Part shown: positions 49,432 to 58,635 of the stretch, piece by piece
Layout of the letters: each line of letters starts with the position of its first letter
Position numbering within the stretch: position 1 is the first letter of the stretch
Origin: Myxococcales bacterium
GTDB lineage: Bacteria > Myxococcota_A > Polyangia > Haliangiales > Haliangiaceae
NCBI GenBank assembly: GCA_016720595.1
Contig: JADKKI010000001.1
Location: 631,001-695,000 of the forward strand
DNA length: 64,000 nt
Direction of reading: 5' to 3'
Made by a program: the position numbers and the translations under genes
Notes under the pieces: generated by a model
The model's database searches: none
The model's input: only the letters and a program-made list of their open reading frames with translations
Told to the model about the DNA's origin: nothing

Positions 49432-50679
49432 ATGAAGCGCATCCTCGTGTTGGTGGGCCTGGTGACCGGCTGTGGCGGGGCCGAGCCGAGGGCCGACGTC
49501 GCCCAGCTCGCCCAGACCCCGAACACACCGCAGCAGGTGGCCGAAGCGGCGCCGGCGCTCGCCGCGCTCGCCGCGTCGAAGTTCGACGAAGCGCGGTCTG
49601 CCGCCACCGCGATCCTGACGCGCGATCCGCACAGCTCGCGAGCGGCGGCGGTGCGGGCGATCGCGACCTACCAGGCCGCGGGGCAGGCGGTGATCACGCG
49701 GATCACCGCGATCATGGACGAGGGCGAGGCCCTGAAGGCCCTCGATCACGAGGGCGGGCGCGCTGCGTGGAAGACGTTCCTCGATCAGCTCGATGCGGTG
49801 GATCGCGATCTCGCGATCGTGGCCGCTGATCCCACGTTCTCGCTCGAGCTGTGCCTCGCGTGCTGGGTGCACGACTGGAACCGCAACGGCCATCTCGACG
49901 ACCGGGACCGCAAGCTGTTCGAGGTGGAGTACGACGCGAAGGGCGAGGTGATCGACCAGAGCGATCCGGCGCGCCGCCCGACGTTCCGGTTCGATGTGGG
50001 GGACGCCGAGTGGGCGCGCGCGATGGTCTCGTTCCAGCGCGCCGGCGTGCAGCTGATCCTCGCGTACAAGTGGTCGGAGCTCGACAAGCTGCTCCGGCTC
50101 AGCATCTTCGGGAACACCAAGCTCGCCGACCATCGCCTGACGATCCCGCTGATCGACGCGGGGCGGGTCAAGCATGCGCGCGAGCTGATCCTCGCCGGGG
50201 TCACGCACGCGGACCGCTGCCGCGCGGCCTACCTCGCCGAGACCGATGATGATCGCGAGTGGGTGCCGAACCCGAAGCAGCAGAGTCATCCGATCCCGCT
50301 GCCGATGGACGCCACGATCTACGCGACCTGGGCGGCGGTGACCGGCGACGTGCGGCGGATGCTGACGAGCGAGGAGGGGATCTCGCTGCAGGAGGTGATG
50401 GCGATCGTGGAGCCGAAGGCGGCCGCGCTGATGCCGGACGGGTACGTCGACTTCGGAGCGATGCTCCGCGAGCCGAGCGACATCGTGTTCGATGTCTCGG
50501 ACGAAGCGGAGACTCCGAAGAACGCCGAGAGGATCCTGCGTGGCGTGCTCGGCCACGGCTACCGCACGAAGATGCGGGCCTCGCCGCTCGTCGGGCGCCT
50601 GCGCCACATGAAGGACGAGCTCGAACAGGGCTCGGACACGGCCGGGCACAAGCTGCGCTACCTGCTCTGGCTCAACTGA
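49432..50679 (+). CDS. Lipoprotein with TPR-like repeats
   Basis: A 415-residue lipoprotein; signal MKRILVLVGLVTGCGG, cysteine ~14. It has helical TPR-like repeats (FDEARSAATAILTRDPHSSRAAAVRAIATY), then a long region of helices with a segment containing DWNRNGHLDDRDRKLF, which has the Asp spacing of an EF-hand-type calcium loop. Similar proteins recur in myxobacterial genomes with unknown function. The ATG at 49432 is set by the signal peptide. Confidence 0.8.
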   Translation: MKRILVLVGLVTGCGGAEPRADVAQLAQTPNTPQQVAEAAPALAALAASKFDEARSAATAILTRDPHSSRAAAVRAIATYQAAGQAVITRITAIMDEGEALKALDHEGGRAAWKTFLDQLDAVDRDLAIVAADPTFSLELCLACWVHDWNRNGHLDDRDRKLFEVEYDAKGEVIDQSDPARRPTFRFDVGDAEWARAMVSFQRAGVQLILAYKWSELDKLLRLSIFGNTKLADHRLTIPLIDAGRVKHARELILAGVTHADRCRAAYLAETDDDREWVPNPKQQSHPIPLPMDATIYATWAAVTGDVRRMLTSEEGISLQEVMAIVEPKAAALMPDGYVDFGAMLREPSDIVFDVSDEAETPKNAERILRGVLGHGYRTKMRASPLVGRLRHMKDELEQGSDTAGHKLRYLLWLN

Positions 50680-50699
50680 GCCTGGTACGGCCCATGCTG

Positions 50700-50705
50700 T
50701 AGCTA
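50700..50705 (+). promoter_or_regulatory. Candidate -10-like hexamer before a protease gene
   Basis: TAGCTA, six bases, ATG 50712. Same hexamer as before rlmN. Confidence 0.3.
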
Positions 50706-50711
50706 CGTGCG

Positions 50712-51620
50712 ATGTCGAGGTCGCACGCGGTTGCCGGGTTGATGGTCCTCCTCGCCTCCTCGGCGAGCGCAGGAACGTTGGCGAACCCGGTGGTCGGCGG
50801 GACCATGGTGCCGCCGGGGACGTGGCCCGATGCGGTCGCGATCCTGGGGCCGCAGGGCTCGTGTACGGGGACCTTGATCGCCCCCGACGTGGTGCTCACC
50901 GCGGGTCACTGCAAGGGCATCCAGCCGACCGAGGTCGTCGCGAACACCACCAACTACAACGGCGCGGGTGGGCAGCGGGTCGCGATCGCGAGCTTCGAGA
51001 CCTACCCCGAGTACCAGCACACGTTCGATGTCGCGGTGATCGTGCTCGCCGCGCCGATCGTCGGCGTCGCGCCGCGGGCGGTGGGCACCTCGTGCTCCTA
51101 TGCGGCGTTCGCGGACGAGACCATGGTTCACCTCGTCGGGTTCGGGCTGACCCAGCAGGATGGTGGTGGAGCCAACACGTCGCTCCGCGAGGCGATGGCG
51201 CCGGTGCTCGATGCAGCGTGCACGGGTGGCAACGGTTGCCGCACCGGGGCGTTCCCGGCCGGCGAGTTCGTGGCCGGCGGCGGCGCCGGCGACTCGTGCT
51301 TCGGCGACTCGGGCGGGCCGGTCTATCTCGACACCCCTCGCGGCGCGGTGGTGATCGCGGCGGTCTCGCGTGGCCTCGATGACAGCGCCACGCCGTGCGG
51401 CGGCGGCGGCATCTACGTCCGCACCGACAAGGTGATCGCGTGGATCGAGGAGACCACCGGCAGGACGATCGCGAAGGACAGCTGCGAAGACGCCCTCGCG
51501 AGCGAGGACACAGGCGATGCCGACAGCGGTGGCTGCTCGACGAGCGGCGGCACCGGTGGCGCGCTGGTGATCCTGATCGTCACGATCGTCGGTGCGCTGC
51601 GCCGGCGCCGCGTCCGGTGA
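50712..51620 (+). CDS. Secreted trypsin-like serine protease with C-terminal MYXO-CTERM-like tail
   Basis: A 302-residue S1-family protease. Signal peptide (AGLMVLLASSASA) then ~VVGGT, a trypsin-type mature N-terminus. Catalytic triad: H66 (LTAGHC), D106 (TFDVAVIVL) and S200 (GDSGGP). The C-terminus is a Cys-Gly-Ser turn (GGCSTSGGTGG), a hydrophobic helix (ALVILIVTIVGAL) and RRRR, which matches the MYXO-CTERM sorting signal for surface anchoring in myxobacteria. Probably cell-surface protease involved in predation. Paralogue of the next gene. Confidence 0.94.
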   Translation: MSRSHAVAGLMVLLASSASAGTLANPVVGGTMVPPGTWPDAVAILGPQGSCTGTLIAPDVVLTAGHCKGIQPTEVVANTTNYNGAGGQRVAIASFETYPEYQHTFDVAVIVLAAPIVGVAPRAVGTSCSYAAFADETMVHLVGFGLTQQDGGGANTSLREAMAPVLDAACTGGNGCRTGAFPAGEFVAGGGAGDSCFGDSGGPVYLDTPRGAVVIAAVSRGLDDSATPCGGGGIYVRTDKVIAWIEETTGRTIAKDSCEDALASEDTGDADSGGCSTSGGTGGALVILIVTIVGALRRRRVR

Positions 51621-51727
51621 GCGTCCGCCTGCCGGCCGGCTGTCCGTGATCCGGCCGGACACGTGCGCGCAACATCGCGAGATCACGCGTGCGTGCGGTG
51701 GCAAGACGGTTGCTCTGACCGCGCCGC

Positions 51728-52747
51728 ATGTCGCGCATCCCATCCCGTGTCTCGTTCCTGCTGCTCCTGTCCCTCGTGTGCTCGCGCTCGCTCGCGGGCG
51801 CGGATCCCGCGCCGCCGATCATCGGCGGCACCACCGCAAAGTCCGGCGCCTGGCCCGATGTGGTCGCCGTGCTCGGTCCGAACGGGGCGTGCAGCGGGAC
51901 CCTGATCGCGCCCGATGTGGTGCTGACCGCCGGGCACTGCGTCGAGATCGAGCCGAAGACGGTGATCGTCGGCACCCTCGATTACAACGTGCCGCATGCC
52001 GGCGATGCGATCGCGGTCAAGTGGTCACGCGCGTACCCGGACTGGGAGCATCGCTACGACGTGGCCGTGTTGGTGCTCGAGCATGTCGCGCGCCCTCGGC
52101 CTCGTGCGATCGCCACGGCATGCCTGGCCAACGAGCGGCTCGCTGCGAAGCGCCCGGTGCAGATCGTCGGCTTTGGCCTGACCTCGCCGAGCGGCACCGA
52201 CGACAATACCGTGCTGCATCAGGCTGCCGTCCCGATCCTCGATGCCACGTGCGGCGCCTCTCCCGGCTGCGAGCCCTCCGTGATCCCCAACGGCGAGTTC
52301 ACCGCCGGCGGGCGAGGGACCGATAGCTGCTTCGGTGACTCGGGCGGGCCCGCGATGCTCGATACCGAACACGGGCCGGTCCTGGTGGGCGTGGTCTCAC
52401 GCGGCCTGTCGCTCCCGGGCGTCCCGTGCGGGAACGGCGGGGTGTACGTCCGCGCAGACAAGGTCGTGGCCTGGGTCCAGGCGGTGACCGGCCGGAAGCT
52501 CGAGCGGGCGGCGTGTCATGGCGCGGGGGATGATCCGGAGGCCCCGGATGTCGAGGACGGCGGGTGCTCCACCGGAGGCGGCGTCGAGCTCGCCTTCGGG
52601 ATCGCGCTGGCCTCTGGTGTGTGGCGGCGGCGGCGTGCGCAGACACGGCCCGAGCCGGGGATCGACGCGCGAACCACGGGAGCGCGCGGCGATGGCAGGT
52701 TCACCGGTACGGCTCGCGCCGCCGGGGGTGACCCGAGTCTGGGCTAG
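51728..52747 (+). CDS. Secreted trypsin-like serine protease, paralogue with C-terminal extension
   Basis: A 339-residue S1 protease, close paralogue of the upstream gene: H70 (LTAGHC), D111 (RYDVAVLVL), S205 (GDSGGP). The MYXO-CTERM-like part (GGCSTGGGVELAFGIALASGVWRRRRA) is followed by about 35 residues of low-complexity sequence (TRPEPGIDARTTGARGDG...). A normal sorting tail ends at the arginines, so the extension suggests a lost stop or a frame error near 52640. Separated from its paralogue by 107 bases that include an inverted repeat (TGTCCG...CGGACA). Confidence 0.93.
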   Translation: MSRIPSRVSFLLLLSLVCSRSLAGADPAPPIIGGTTAKSGAWPDVVAVLGPNGACSGTLIAPDVVLTAGHCVEIEPKTVIVGTLDYNVPHAGDAIAVKWSRAYPDWEHRYDVAVLVLEHVARPRPRAIATACLANERLAAKRPVQIVGFGLTSPSGTDDNTVLHQAAVPILDATCGASPGCEPSVIPNGEFTAGGRGTDSCFGDSGGPAMLDTEHGPVLVGVVSRGLSLPGVPCGNGGVYVRADKVVAWVQAVTGRKLERAACHGAGDDPEAPDVEDGGCSTGGGVELAFGIALASGVWRRRRAQTRPEPGIDARTTGARGDGRFTGTARAAGGDPSLG

Positions 52748-52765
52748 GTGATACAACTCGCGCCG

Positions 52766-53991
52766 ATGAGCACGAAGATCAAGGTGAAGAACCCTGTCGT
52801 CGAGATGGACGGCGACGAGATGACCCGCATCATCTGGCAGTTCATCAAGGACAAGCTGATCCTTCCGTACCTGGACATCGATCTGAAGTACTTCGATCTC
52901 GGGATCGAGCACCGCGACAAGACGCGCGACCAGGTCACGATCGATTCGGCCAACGCGACCAAGCAGTACGGCGTCGCCGTGAAGTGCGCGACGATCACGC
53001 CCGACGAGGCACGGGTCAAGGAGTTCAACCTGACCGAGATGTGGAAGTCCCCCAACGGGACGATCCGCAACATCATCGGCGGCACGATCTTCCGCGAGCC
53101 GATCATCTGCTCGAACGTCCCGCGCCTGGTGCCGGGCTGGACCCGGCCGATCGTCGTCGGCCGTCACGCGTTCGGCGATCAGTACAAGGCCACGGACTTC
53201 GTCGTCCCGGGCCCGGGCACGCTGACGATGACGTACACGCCGAAGGACGGCGGCAAGCCCACCGAGTACAAGGTCTTCGATTTCCCGGGCGGCGGCGTCG
53301 CGATGGGCATGTACAACCTCGACGACTCGATCCTCGGCTTCGCGCGGAGCTGCATGACCTATGCGCTCGACCGCGGCTGGCCGCTCTACCTCTCGACCAA
53401 GAACACGATCCTCAAGAAGTACGATGGTCGGTTCAAGGATCTGTTCCAGAAGGTGTACGACGACGAGTTCGCCGACAAGTTCAAGGCCGAAGGGCATCGT
53501 CTACGAGCACCGCCTGATCGACGACATGGTCGCCTCCGCGATGAAGTGGGAGGGCGGCTTCGTGTGGGCCTGCAAGAACTACGACGGCGACGTCCAGTCG
53601 GACTCGGTCGCGCAGGGCTTCGGCTCGCTCGGCCTCATGACCTCCGTGCTGCTCACGCCCGATGGCAAGACCGTCGAGGCCGAGGCCGCGCACGGCACGG
53701 TGACGCGCCACTACCGCGATGCACCAGAAGGGCAAGCCGACCTCGACCAACCCGATCGCGTCGATCTTCGCCTGGACCCAGGGCCTCAAGTACCGCGGCC
53801 AGTTCGACGGTACGCCCGACGTGGTGAAGTTCGCCGCCGCGCTCGAGGCGGTGTGCGTGGAGACCGTCGAGAGCGGCAAGATGACCAAGGACCTCGCGGT
53901 CCTGATCGATGCCAAGGCGCCGTGGCTCACCACGGAGCAGTTCCTCGATGCGCTCGACGCCGGCCTCAAGGCCAAGATGGCGAGCTGGTAG
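52766..53991 (+). CDS. icd: NADP-dependent isocitrate dehydrogenase, eukaryote-type, two frame breaks
   Basis: Homodimeric NADP-IDH of the subfamily found in eukaryotes and some bacteria (about 408 residues). Conserved blocks are [39 protein letters not shown] and [18 protein letters not shown]. Reading needs two corrections. At 53492-53494 a GGG should be GG to give [17 protein letters not shown], and near 53718 one surplus base lies before [19 protein letters not shown]. It catalyses the oxidative decarboxylation of isocitrate in the citric acid cycle. Both breaks are surplus bases, and in an essential gene sequencing error is likely. Confidence 0.93.
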
Positions 53992-53997
53992 TCATCC

Positions 53998-55038
53998 CTA
54001 CGGGTTGGTGAACGTCACCAGCCCACGCGTCATCGAGCGGTGCTGGATCCGCATCCAGTCCGCAGATCGGCCAGTCTTCGAGATCCGGAACTCGTCGATC
54101 TCCATCTTCGCGCCGTTCACGGCGTTGCCGAGGACGAGCGCGCTGTCGGAGTTCGCGAGGTTGTGGACCCCGACCGTGTCGCTCAGCACCTGGACGCCGT
54201 CGACGTAGACGCGCATCGTGTCCCCCGCATAGGCCCACGCGACGTGCGACCAGGTGTCGAACGGCAGCACGGGGTGCAGGTACGACGTGGCCCCGCTCCA
54301 GGCGACGTCGATCTGGAACACCAGGCTGGTGGAGACCAGGTAGAACCTGCCGATCCGGAACGAGCCCCCGTTGTCGATCACGGCCGGTTGCAGGCCGCCG
54401 ATGTCGGTGGTCCCCGCGTACTTCGGCCGGATCCACATCTCGAGCGTGGCCTCGCTCCACTGGTCCAGCGTCTGGCCGGCAAACGAGACGCGGGCCGCGG
54501 TGCCGAACGTCATCGAGCCGGCGAGGTAGCCCCCGGTGATCACGGCGCCGGTCGCGGTGCCATCGTGGTGCTGAGCGGTCGAATCGTTGGAGGTGCCCGT
54601 GAAGTGCTGGACCTGCTCGTACGCCGTCCACACCTGCTCGGGTGCCGTGGCGCCCACGGCGGAGCCCACGGTCAGGAGGATCGCGGACTCGGCCGGCGCA
54701 GGAGGGATATGCGGGACGCGCACCCACACCAGGATCTCGCCGACGGGATTGAAGGCCTCGACCTCGAACGACAGGACCGCGCTGGTCGCGGGATCCTCGA
54801 ACTTCAGGTCCTTGCGGGGGTCGATGACCTTGGTCCGATCGACCTGTCCGCCGATCGCGACCAGCACCGGGACGTCGTCGAGGGTCGACGTGATGCCGGT
54901 GTTGTCGAGGACGAGCTTGCGCACGCCGGAAGGGAGGACTGGCACGTCGGGCGCGGTGTCGGCGCCCGAATCCGTGGTGCTGGCTCCTACGGAGAAGCCG
55001 CACCCGACGAGCAGCACCGCGAGCGCCGCAGACCTCAC
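53998..55038 (-). CDS. Lipoprotein with DUF2341-like and LamG domains
   Basis: A 346-residue lipoprotein with signal [13 protein letters not shown]. After an acidic linker it carries a DUF2341-like domain ([24 protein letters not shown]...[23 protein letters not shown]) and a concanavalin-like LamG jelly roll ([50 protein letters not shown]). The pair is common in secreted carbohydrate-binding proteins of deltaproteobacteria. Starts at GTG 55038 with TATCCT six bases upstream, inside the 14-base gap after mdh. Confidence 0.88.
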   Translation of the reverse strand: MRSAALAVLLVGCGFSVGASTTDSGADTAPDVPVLPSGVRKLVLDNTGITSTLDDVPVLVAIGGQVDRTKVIDPRKDLKFEDPATSAVLSFEVEAFNPVGEILVWVRVPHIPPAPAESAILLTVGSAVGATAPEQVWTAYEQVQHFTGTSNDSTAQHHDGTATGAVITGGYLAGSMTFGTAARVSFAGQTLDQWSEATLEMWIRPKYAGTTDIGGLQPAVIDNGGSFRIGRFYLVSTSLVFQIDVAWSGATSYLHPVLPFDTWSHVAWAYAGDTMRVYVDGVQVLSDTVGVHNLANSDSALVLGNAVNGAKMEIDEFRISKTGRSADWMRIQHRSMTRGLVTFTNP

Positions 55039-55044
55039 CCGATC

Positions 55045-55050
55045 AGGATA
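55045..55050 (-). promoter_or_regulatory. Candidate -10 element six bases before the LamG lipoprotein start
   Basis: TATCCT on the minus strand, six bases, then GTG 55038. It fills the space between the mdh stop and this start, so a separate leaderless transcript is possible. Confidence 0.5.
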
Positions 55051-55052
55051 AC

Positions 55053-56000
55053 TCAGCCGAGGAAGCCACGGGCGATGTTCATCAGCTCCGTGTTCGCGGC
55101 CACCGACTTGCCGAACGCCTCCTTCTCCGAGGCCGACAGCTCGAACTCGTGGACGCTCTCGGCGCCCTTCGCCGTCAGCTTGACGGGCACGCCGACGAAG
55201 GCACCCTTGACGCCGAACTCACCCTGCAGCTCCACGGAGCACGGCAGGATGCGGCCCTGGTTGCGCACGATCGCCTCGACCATGAGGCAGGTGCCGGCGC
55301 CGGGCGCGAGCCACGCGCTCGTGCCGATCAGCCCGGTGAGCGTGGCGCCACCCTTCTTGGTGTTCTCGACCACCTCGGTGAGCTTCTCGGGCGACAGGAA
55401 CTTCGCGACCGGCACGTTGCCGATCATCGCGGTCGACGTGATCGGGACCATGTCCTTGTCCGTGTGGGCGCCGAGCACGATCGCCTGGACGTCCTCGACG
55501 CTGACGCCGGCGGCGAGCGCGAGGTTGGTGCGGAAGCGCGCGCTGTCGAGCACGCCGGCCGAGCCGATCACGCGCTCGCGCGGGAAGCCGGTGACCTGCT
55601 TGGCGACGAACACCATCGCGTCGAGCGGGTTCGAGACGACGATCAACACGGCGTCGGGCGCGTACTTCTTCACGTCGCCGCAGATCGTCTTCACGATCCC
55701 GGCGTTGATGTTGATCAGCTCCTCGCGCGACTGACCCGGCTTGCGCGGGACGCCGGCGGTCATCACGATGACATCCGCGCCGGTCATCGCCTCGGCCTTG
55801 TCGCTCGCGACGAACGAGGTGTTGTTGAAGCCCTCCCACGGCCCGCACTGCGTGAGGTCGAGGGCGCGGCCCTCGGCCGGCCCGGCCTTGATGTCGATCA
55901 GGACGAGGTCGCCGAGCTCCTTGGTGGCTGCCCACTGGGCGACGGCTGCGCCGACGTTTCCGCCGGCGCCAACGATGGCGATCTTGGGACGCTTGATCAT
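55053..56000 (-). CDS. mdh: Malate dehydrogenase (lactate-dehydrogenase-like)
   Basis: A 315-residue enzyme of the LDH/MDH superfamily: N-terminal IAIVGAGGNVGAAVAQW, acidic LVLIDIKAG (NAD), substrate-binding arginine in GVPRKPGQSREEL, and VVSNPLDAM. The catalytic-histidine block, usually G-G-H-G-D-x-M-V-P, reads LGAHTDKDMVP. The His is kept but the loop is unusual, with two extra residues. This suggests an early-branching MDH with altered loop; malate is still the likely substrate. Near icd, on the opposite strand. Confidence 0.93.
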   Translation of the reverse strand: MIKRPKIAIVGAGGNVGAAVAQWAATKELGDLVLIDIKAGPAEGRALDLTQCGPWEGFNNTSFVASDKAEAMTGADVIVMTAGVPRKPGQSREELININAGIVKTICGDVKKYAPDAVLIVVSNPLDAMVFVAKQVTGFPRERVIGSAGVLDSARFRTNLALAAGVSVEDVQAIVLGAHTDKDMVPITSTAMIGNVPVAKFLSPEKLTEVVENTKKGGATLTGLIGTSAWLAPGAGTCLMVEAIVRNQGRILPCSVELQGEFGVKGAFVGVPVKLTAKGAESVHEFELSASEKEAFGKSVAANTELMNIARGFLG

Positions 56001-56064
56001 GGTGGCCGCGTCATACCAACCCCGGGTGGCGGCGGGTATGGGCTGGGGCCGTGAATCGACGGCC

Positions 56065-58623
56065 CTACGGGGTCACGAAGATCGGATTGGTGGCGCCGAA
56101 CGGTTGCTTGCCCGGATGCACCGGGTCGAGGGCGCGCGCTCCGGACGCCGCGACCATCACGAAGCCGCCGGACGCGTTGACCTGCACCGGCACCTGACCG
56201 CGCCAGCGGATCGCCGGGTTGCCCGGATCTGCGTCGCCGGGCAGGATCGGGATCGTGTCGGTGGTCTGGCCATCGACGATGATCTCGAGCTCGTCGACGC
56301 TGATCCAGGTCGCGGCCTGGACGGTGACGTCGAGCATCATCGGCGAGCCCGCGCCGGTCACCGAATCTCCCGACTCCGCGGTCCCGAGCTTCGCGGTGAC
56401 GTAGATCCCTCCGGAGATCGTGGTGTGCCCCGCGGCGAGCTGATCGCGGACGGCGTCGGCGGTGAGCTGGCGCGGATCGTCGGTGCCGAGCCGGAGACAC
56501 GTGCGCGGATACCCCACCGGGTTGACCGACATCCGGTGCGTGTCGGACGACCCGACCGCGAACACCTTGCGCCCCGCCTTCAGGAGGCCAAACCAGTCGG
56601 TGACGGTGCCGTTGCGGTTGTCGCTCCAGCTCGAGTCGTTGAACACCTCGAGCAGCGTGAACTTGGTGTCCCAGTCGGCGATCGATCTCGCCATCCCGGT
56701 CGCGGGGTCATAGCCGACGTAGCCGAAGTAGTTCGTCGGGCCTCGGGGGTGATTGATGATGACGACGGGCGCCTCGGGGCGCGCGCGTACGGTGTCGAAC
56801 ACCGCCTTGGGCGACAGCGTCGCGAACTCGGTCTCCGGCGCCTGCGGCGTGGGGAACGTCTGCCACTTCGGCGCGCCGGCGTTGACCTGGTCGGCGTGAG
56901 GCGTCAGCGGGAACACGCCCATGTGCCCCCAGACCTCGAACGAGGTCAGCTCGATCGAGCCGAACCCGGCCGCCCACGGCGCGGCACCGAGCTCGTCGAT
57001 CTCCTTCGAGAAGTCTCCGACCCACTCGTGATCGGAGCGCACGGGCAACTCGAGCCCATCGGCGATCGCCTGCGCGACCTTCCGGGTGGCATCGTCGCCG
57101 GAGTCGTTGGACCGCCACGTGTGGACGTGAAAGTCGCCGCACTGGATGTTGGTGGTGTCGACCGAGTGATCGAGCTGCGCGTCGACACGGACCTGGCCGT
57201 TGGCGACGACATCGACGATCCGGCGATCGATCTCGTACTCGTACCCACGCGAGACGATCACCTCCCAGCGCCCGGGGGGCACGATCAGCGTGACGCTGCC
57301 TTCGATCGTGTAGACCACGTGCAGGCGCCCGGGGGTGACCTGCGGCTCGCCGTAGTTGTCGGGGACCGAGGGCAGCACGGTGGGGGCCACCGGGAGGACC
57401 TGGATCCGCGCGGGGACCGAAGCGCCGTTGTCGGCAGCCTGCACGAGGATCGATCCCACGGCGGGGAGATCGATCGCGGGCGCGGCGGCAATGAAGCCGG
57501 CGTGAACGGTCACGACCTGATCACCACGGTGATAGGCGACGAGGGACACGTCCGCAGACAGCGGGACGTGCAGCGTGAACGCGCCCTCCGCATCCGTGAC
57601 CGCGCGGGTCAGGTAGTTTCCTGCCGCATCGATCGCGTGGACGTGCACGCGCGGCACGCTGACCGATCCGCGGGTCACCGTTCCGGTCACCGCGCGCAGC
57701 GTGTCGCCCCGTGTGCTCGCCGCGGCGACCACGGCTCCGTCGAGGCCGGGGCCGCCGATCGCGATCTTCGCGTGCAGGCGCTCGATCCGCTGGCAGGCCG
57801 GCATCGTGAAGCCTGGCGAGAATGCACCGAGGAAGCCCGACACCGCGAGCGAGGTTCCGAGCGTGCCCTCCCCGGGGAGGTACGCCCAGCTGGTCGCCTC
57901 GTCATCGACGAGCGCGAGGTAGGGCGTCTTGTCGAGCGTGGTGTCGAACCCCTTGTTCGGCTGGAACACGGGGGTGCGCTCCGTGAACATCAGGGCGTGG
58001 AGGGTCGACGGAGAGTCCTTGGACTCCGCGCGCGAGGAGGCATAGCGGAGGTAGACATCGACGTGGTCCGATCCGGGCGCGAGCTCGTAGTCGATCGCCG
58101 CGTCGATGTCGAGCCAGGCCTCGCTGAACACCGGTGCGATCAGGTTCTCGAAGAACGGCAGCGGATGCAGCTTGCCGCGCGCGCGGATGATCGCGGTCCG
58201 GCCGTCGCTACCATCGTTCAGCACGGACACTGAATCGGTGACCAGCGTCGAGCGGCCGGTGAGGAGGAACAGCTCGCCGAAGTTGTTGGGCTCCACCATC
58301 CTGTGGTCGTCCATCCGCGCGAGGCCGACCGGTCGTCCGCCCCACGGATCGTAGAGATCGCTGTCGCCAACATCCTCGATCACGAGGGCGACGCGGCTGT
58401 TCGCCAGGACGAAGTCACCGGGCTGCCAGGTCAGGAGGCCCGGCCGCGAGAATGGCATGTCGTGGGCGGCGAGCCGGCCCGCACGTGCCTCGAGCTCCCC
58501 TGCGCCGAGCGGCTCGGGGTGACCGTCGAGATCACCGGAGGGGAACGGCGCCAGCGCGCACTCGGCGTTGTCACCACAGCTCGCGAGCATCGCGAGGACG
58601 CATGCGATCGCGAGGCCCTTCAC
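56065..58623 (-). CDS. Lipoprotein with carboxypeptidase-regulatory-like and PHP-type phosphoesterase domains
   Basis: An 852-residue secreted lipoprotein; signal MKGLAIACVLAMLASC. The N-terminal 300 residues are beta-rich, then a carboxypeptidase-regulatory-like domain (VPRVHVHAIDAAGNYLTRAVTDAEGAF). A PHP metal-dependent phosphoesterase-like domain (GDFHVHTWRSNDSGDDATRKV, ELPVRSDHEW, INHPRGPTNYF, VGSSDTHRMS) follows. The metal ligands (HVH, DHE, NHP, DTH) look complete. PHP enzymes act as polymerase-associated exonucleases, histidinol phosphatases or secreted nucleases. A secreted lipoprotein form is a frequent but uncharacterised myxobacterial architecture. GTG start. Confidence 0.88.
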   Translation of the reverse strand: MKGLAIACVLAMLASCGDNAECALAPFPSGDLDGHPEPLGAGELEARAGRLAAHDMPFSRPGLLTWQPGDFVLANSRVALVIEDVGDSDLYDPWGGRPVGLARMDDHRMVEPNNFGELFLLTGRSTLVTDSVSVLNDGSDGRTAIIRARGKLHPLPFFENLIAPVFSEAWLDIDAAIDYELAPGSDHVDVYLRYASSRAESKDSPSTLHALMFTERTPVFQPNKGFDTTLDKTPYLALVDDEATSWAYLPGEGTLGTSLAVSGFLGAFSPGFTMPACQRIERLHAKIAIGGPGLDGAVVAAASTRGDTLRAVTGTVTRGSVSVPRVHVHAIDAAGNYLTRAVTDAEGAFTLHVPLSADVSLVAYHRGDQVVTVHAGFIAAAPAIDLPAVGSILVQAADNGASVPARIQVLPVAPTVLPSVPDNYGEPQVTPGRLHVVYTIEGSVTLIVPPGRWEVIVSRGYEYEIDRRIVDVVANGQVRVDAQLDHSVDTTNIQCGDFHVHTWRSNDSGDDATRKVAQAIADGLELPVRSDHEWVGDFSKEIDELGAAPWAAGFGSIELTSFEVWGHMGVFPLTPHADQVNAGAPKWQTFPTPQAPETEFATLSPKAVFDTVRARPEAPVVIINHPRGPTNYFGYVGYDPATGMARSIADWDTKFTLLEVFNDSSWSDNRNGTVTDWFGLLKAGRKVFAVGSSDTHRMSVNPVGYPRTCLRLGTDDPRQLTADAVRDQLAAGHTTISGGIYVTAKLGTAESGDSVTGAGSPMMLDVTVQAATWISVDELEIIVDGQTTDTIPILPGDADPGNPAIRWRGQVPVQVNASGGFVMVAASGARALDPVHPGKQPFGATNPIFVTP

Positions 58624-58629
58624 GGGACG

Positions 58630-58635
58630 AGCGTA
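58630..58635 (-). promoter_or_regulatory. Candidate -10 element six bases before the PHP lipoprotein start
   Basis: TACGCT on the minus strand, six bases, GTG 58623; it abuts the stop codon of the upstream kinase. Confidence 0.45.

Noticed and set aside
51631..51661. Inverted repeat between the proteases as a terminator
   Set aside because: Arms are short, GGCC-type palindromes are common here, and there is no T-run.
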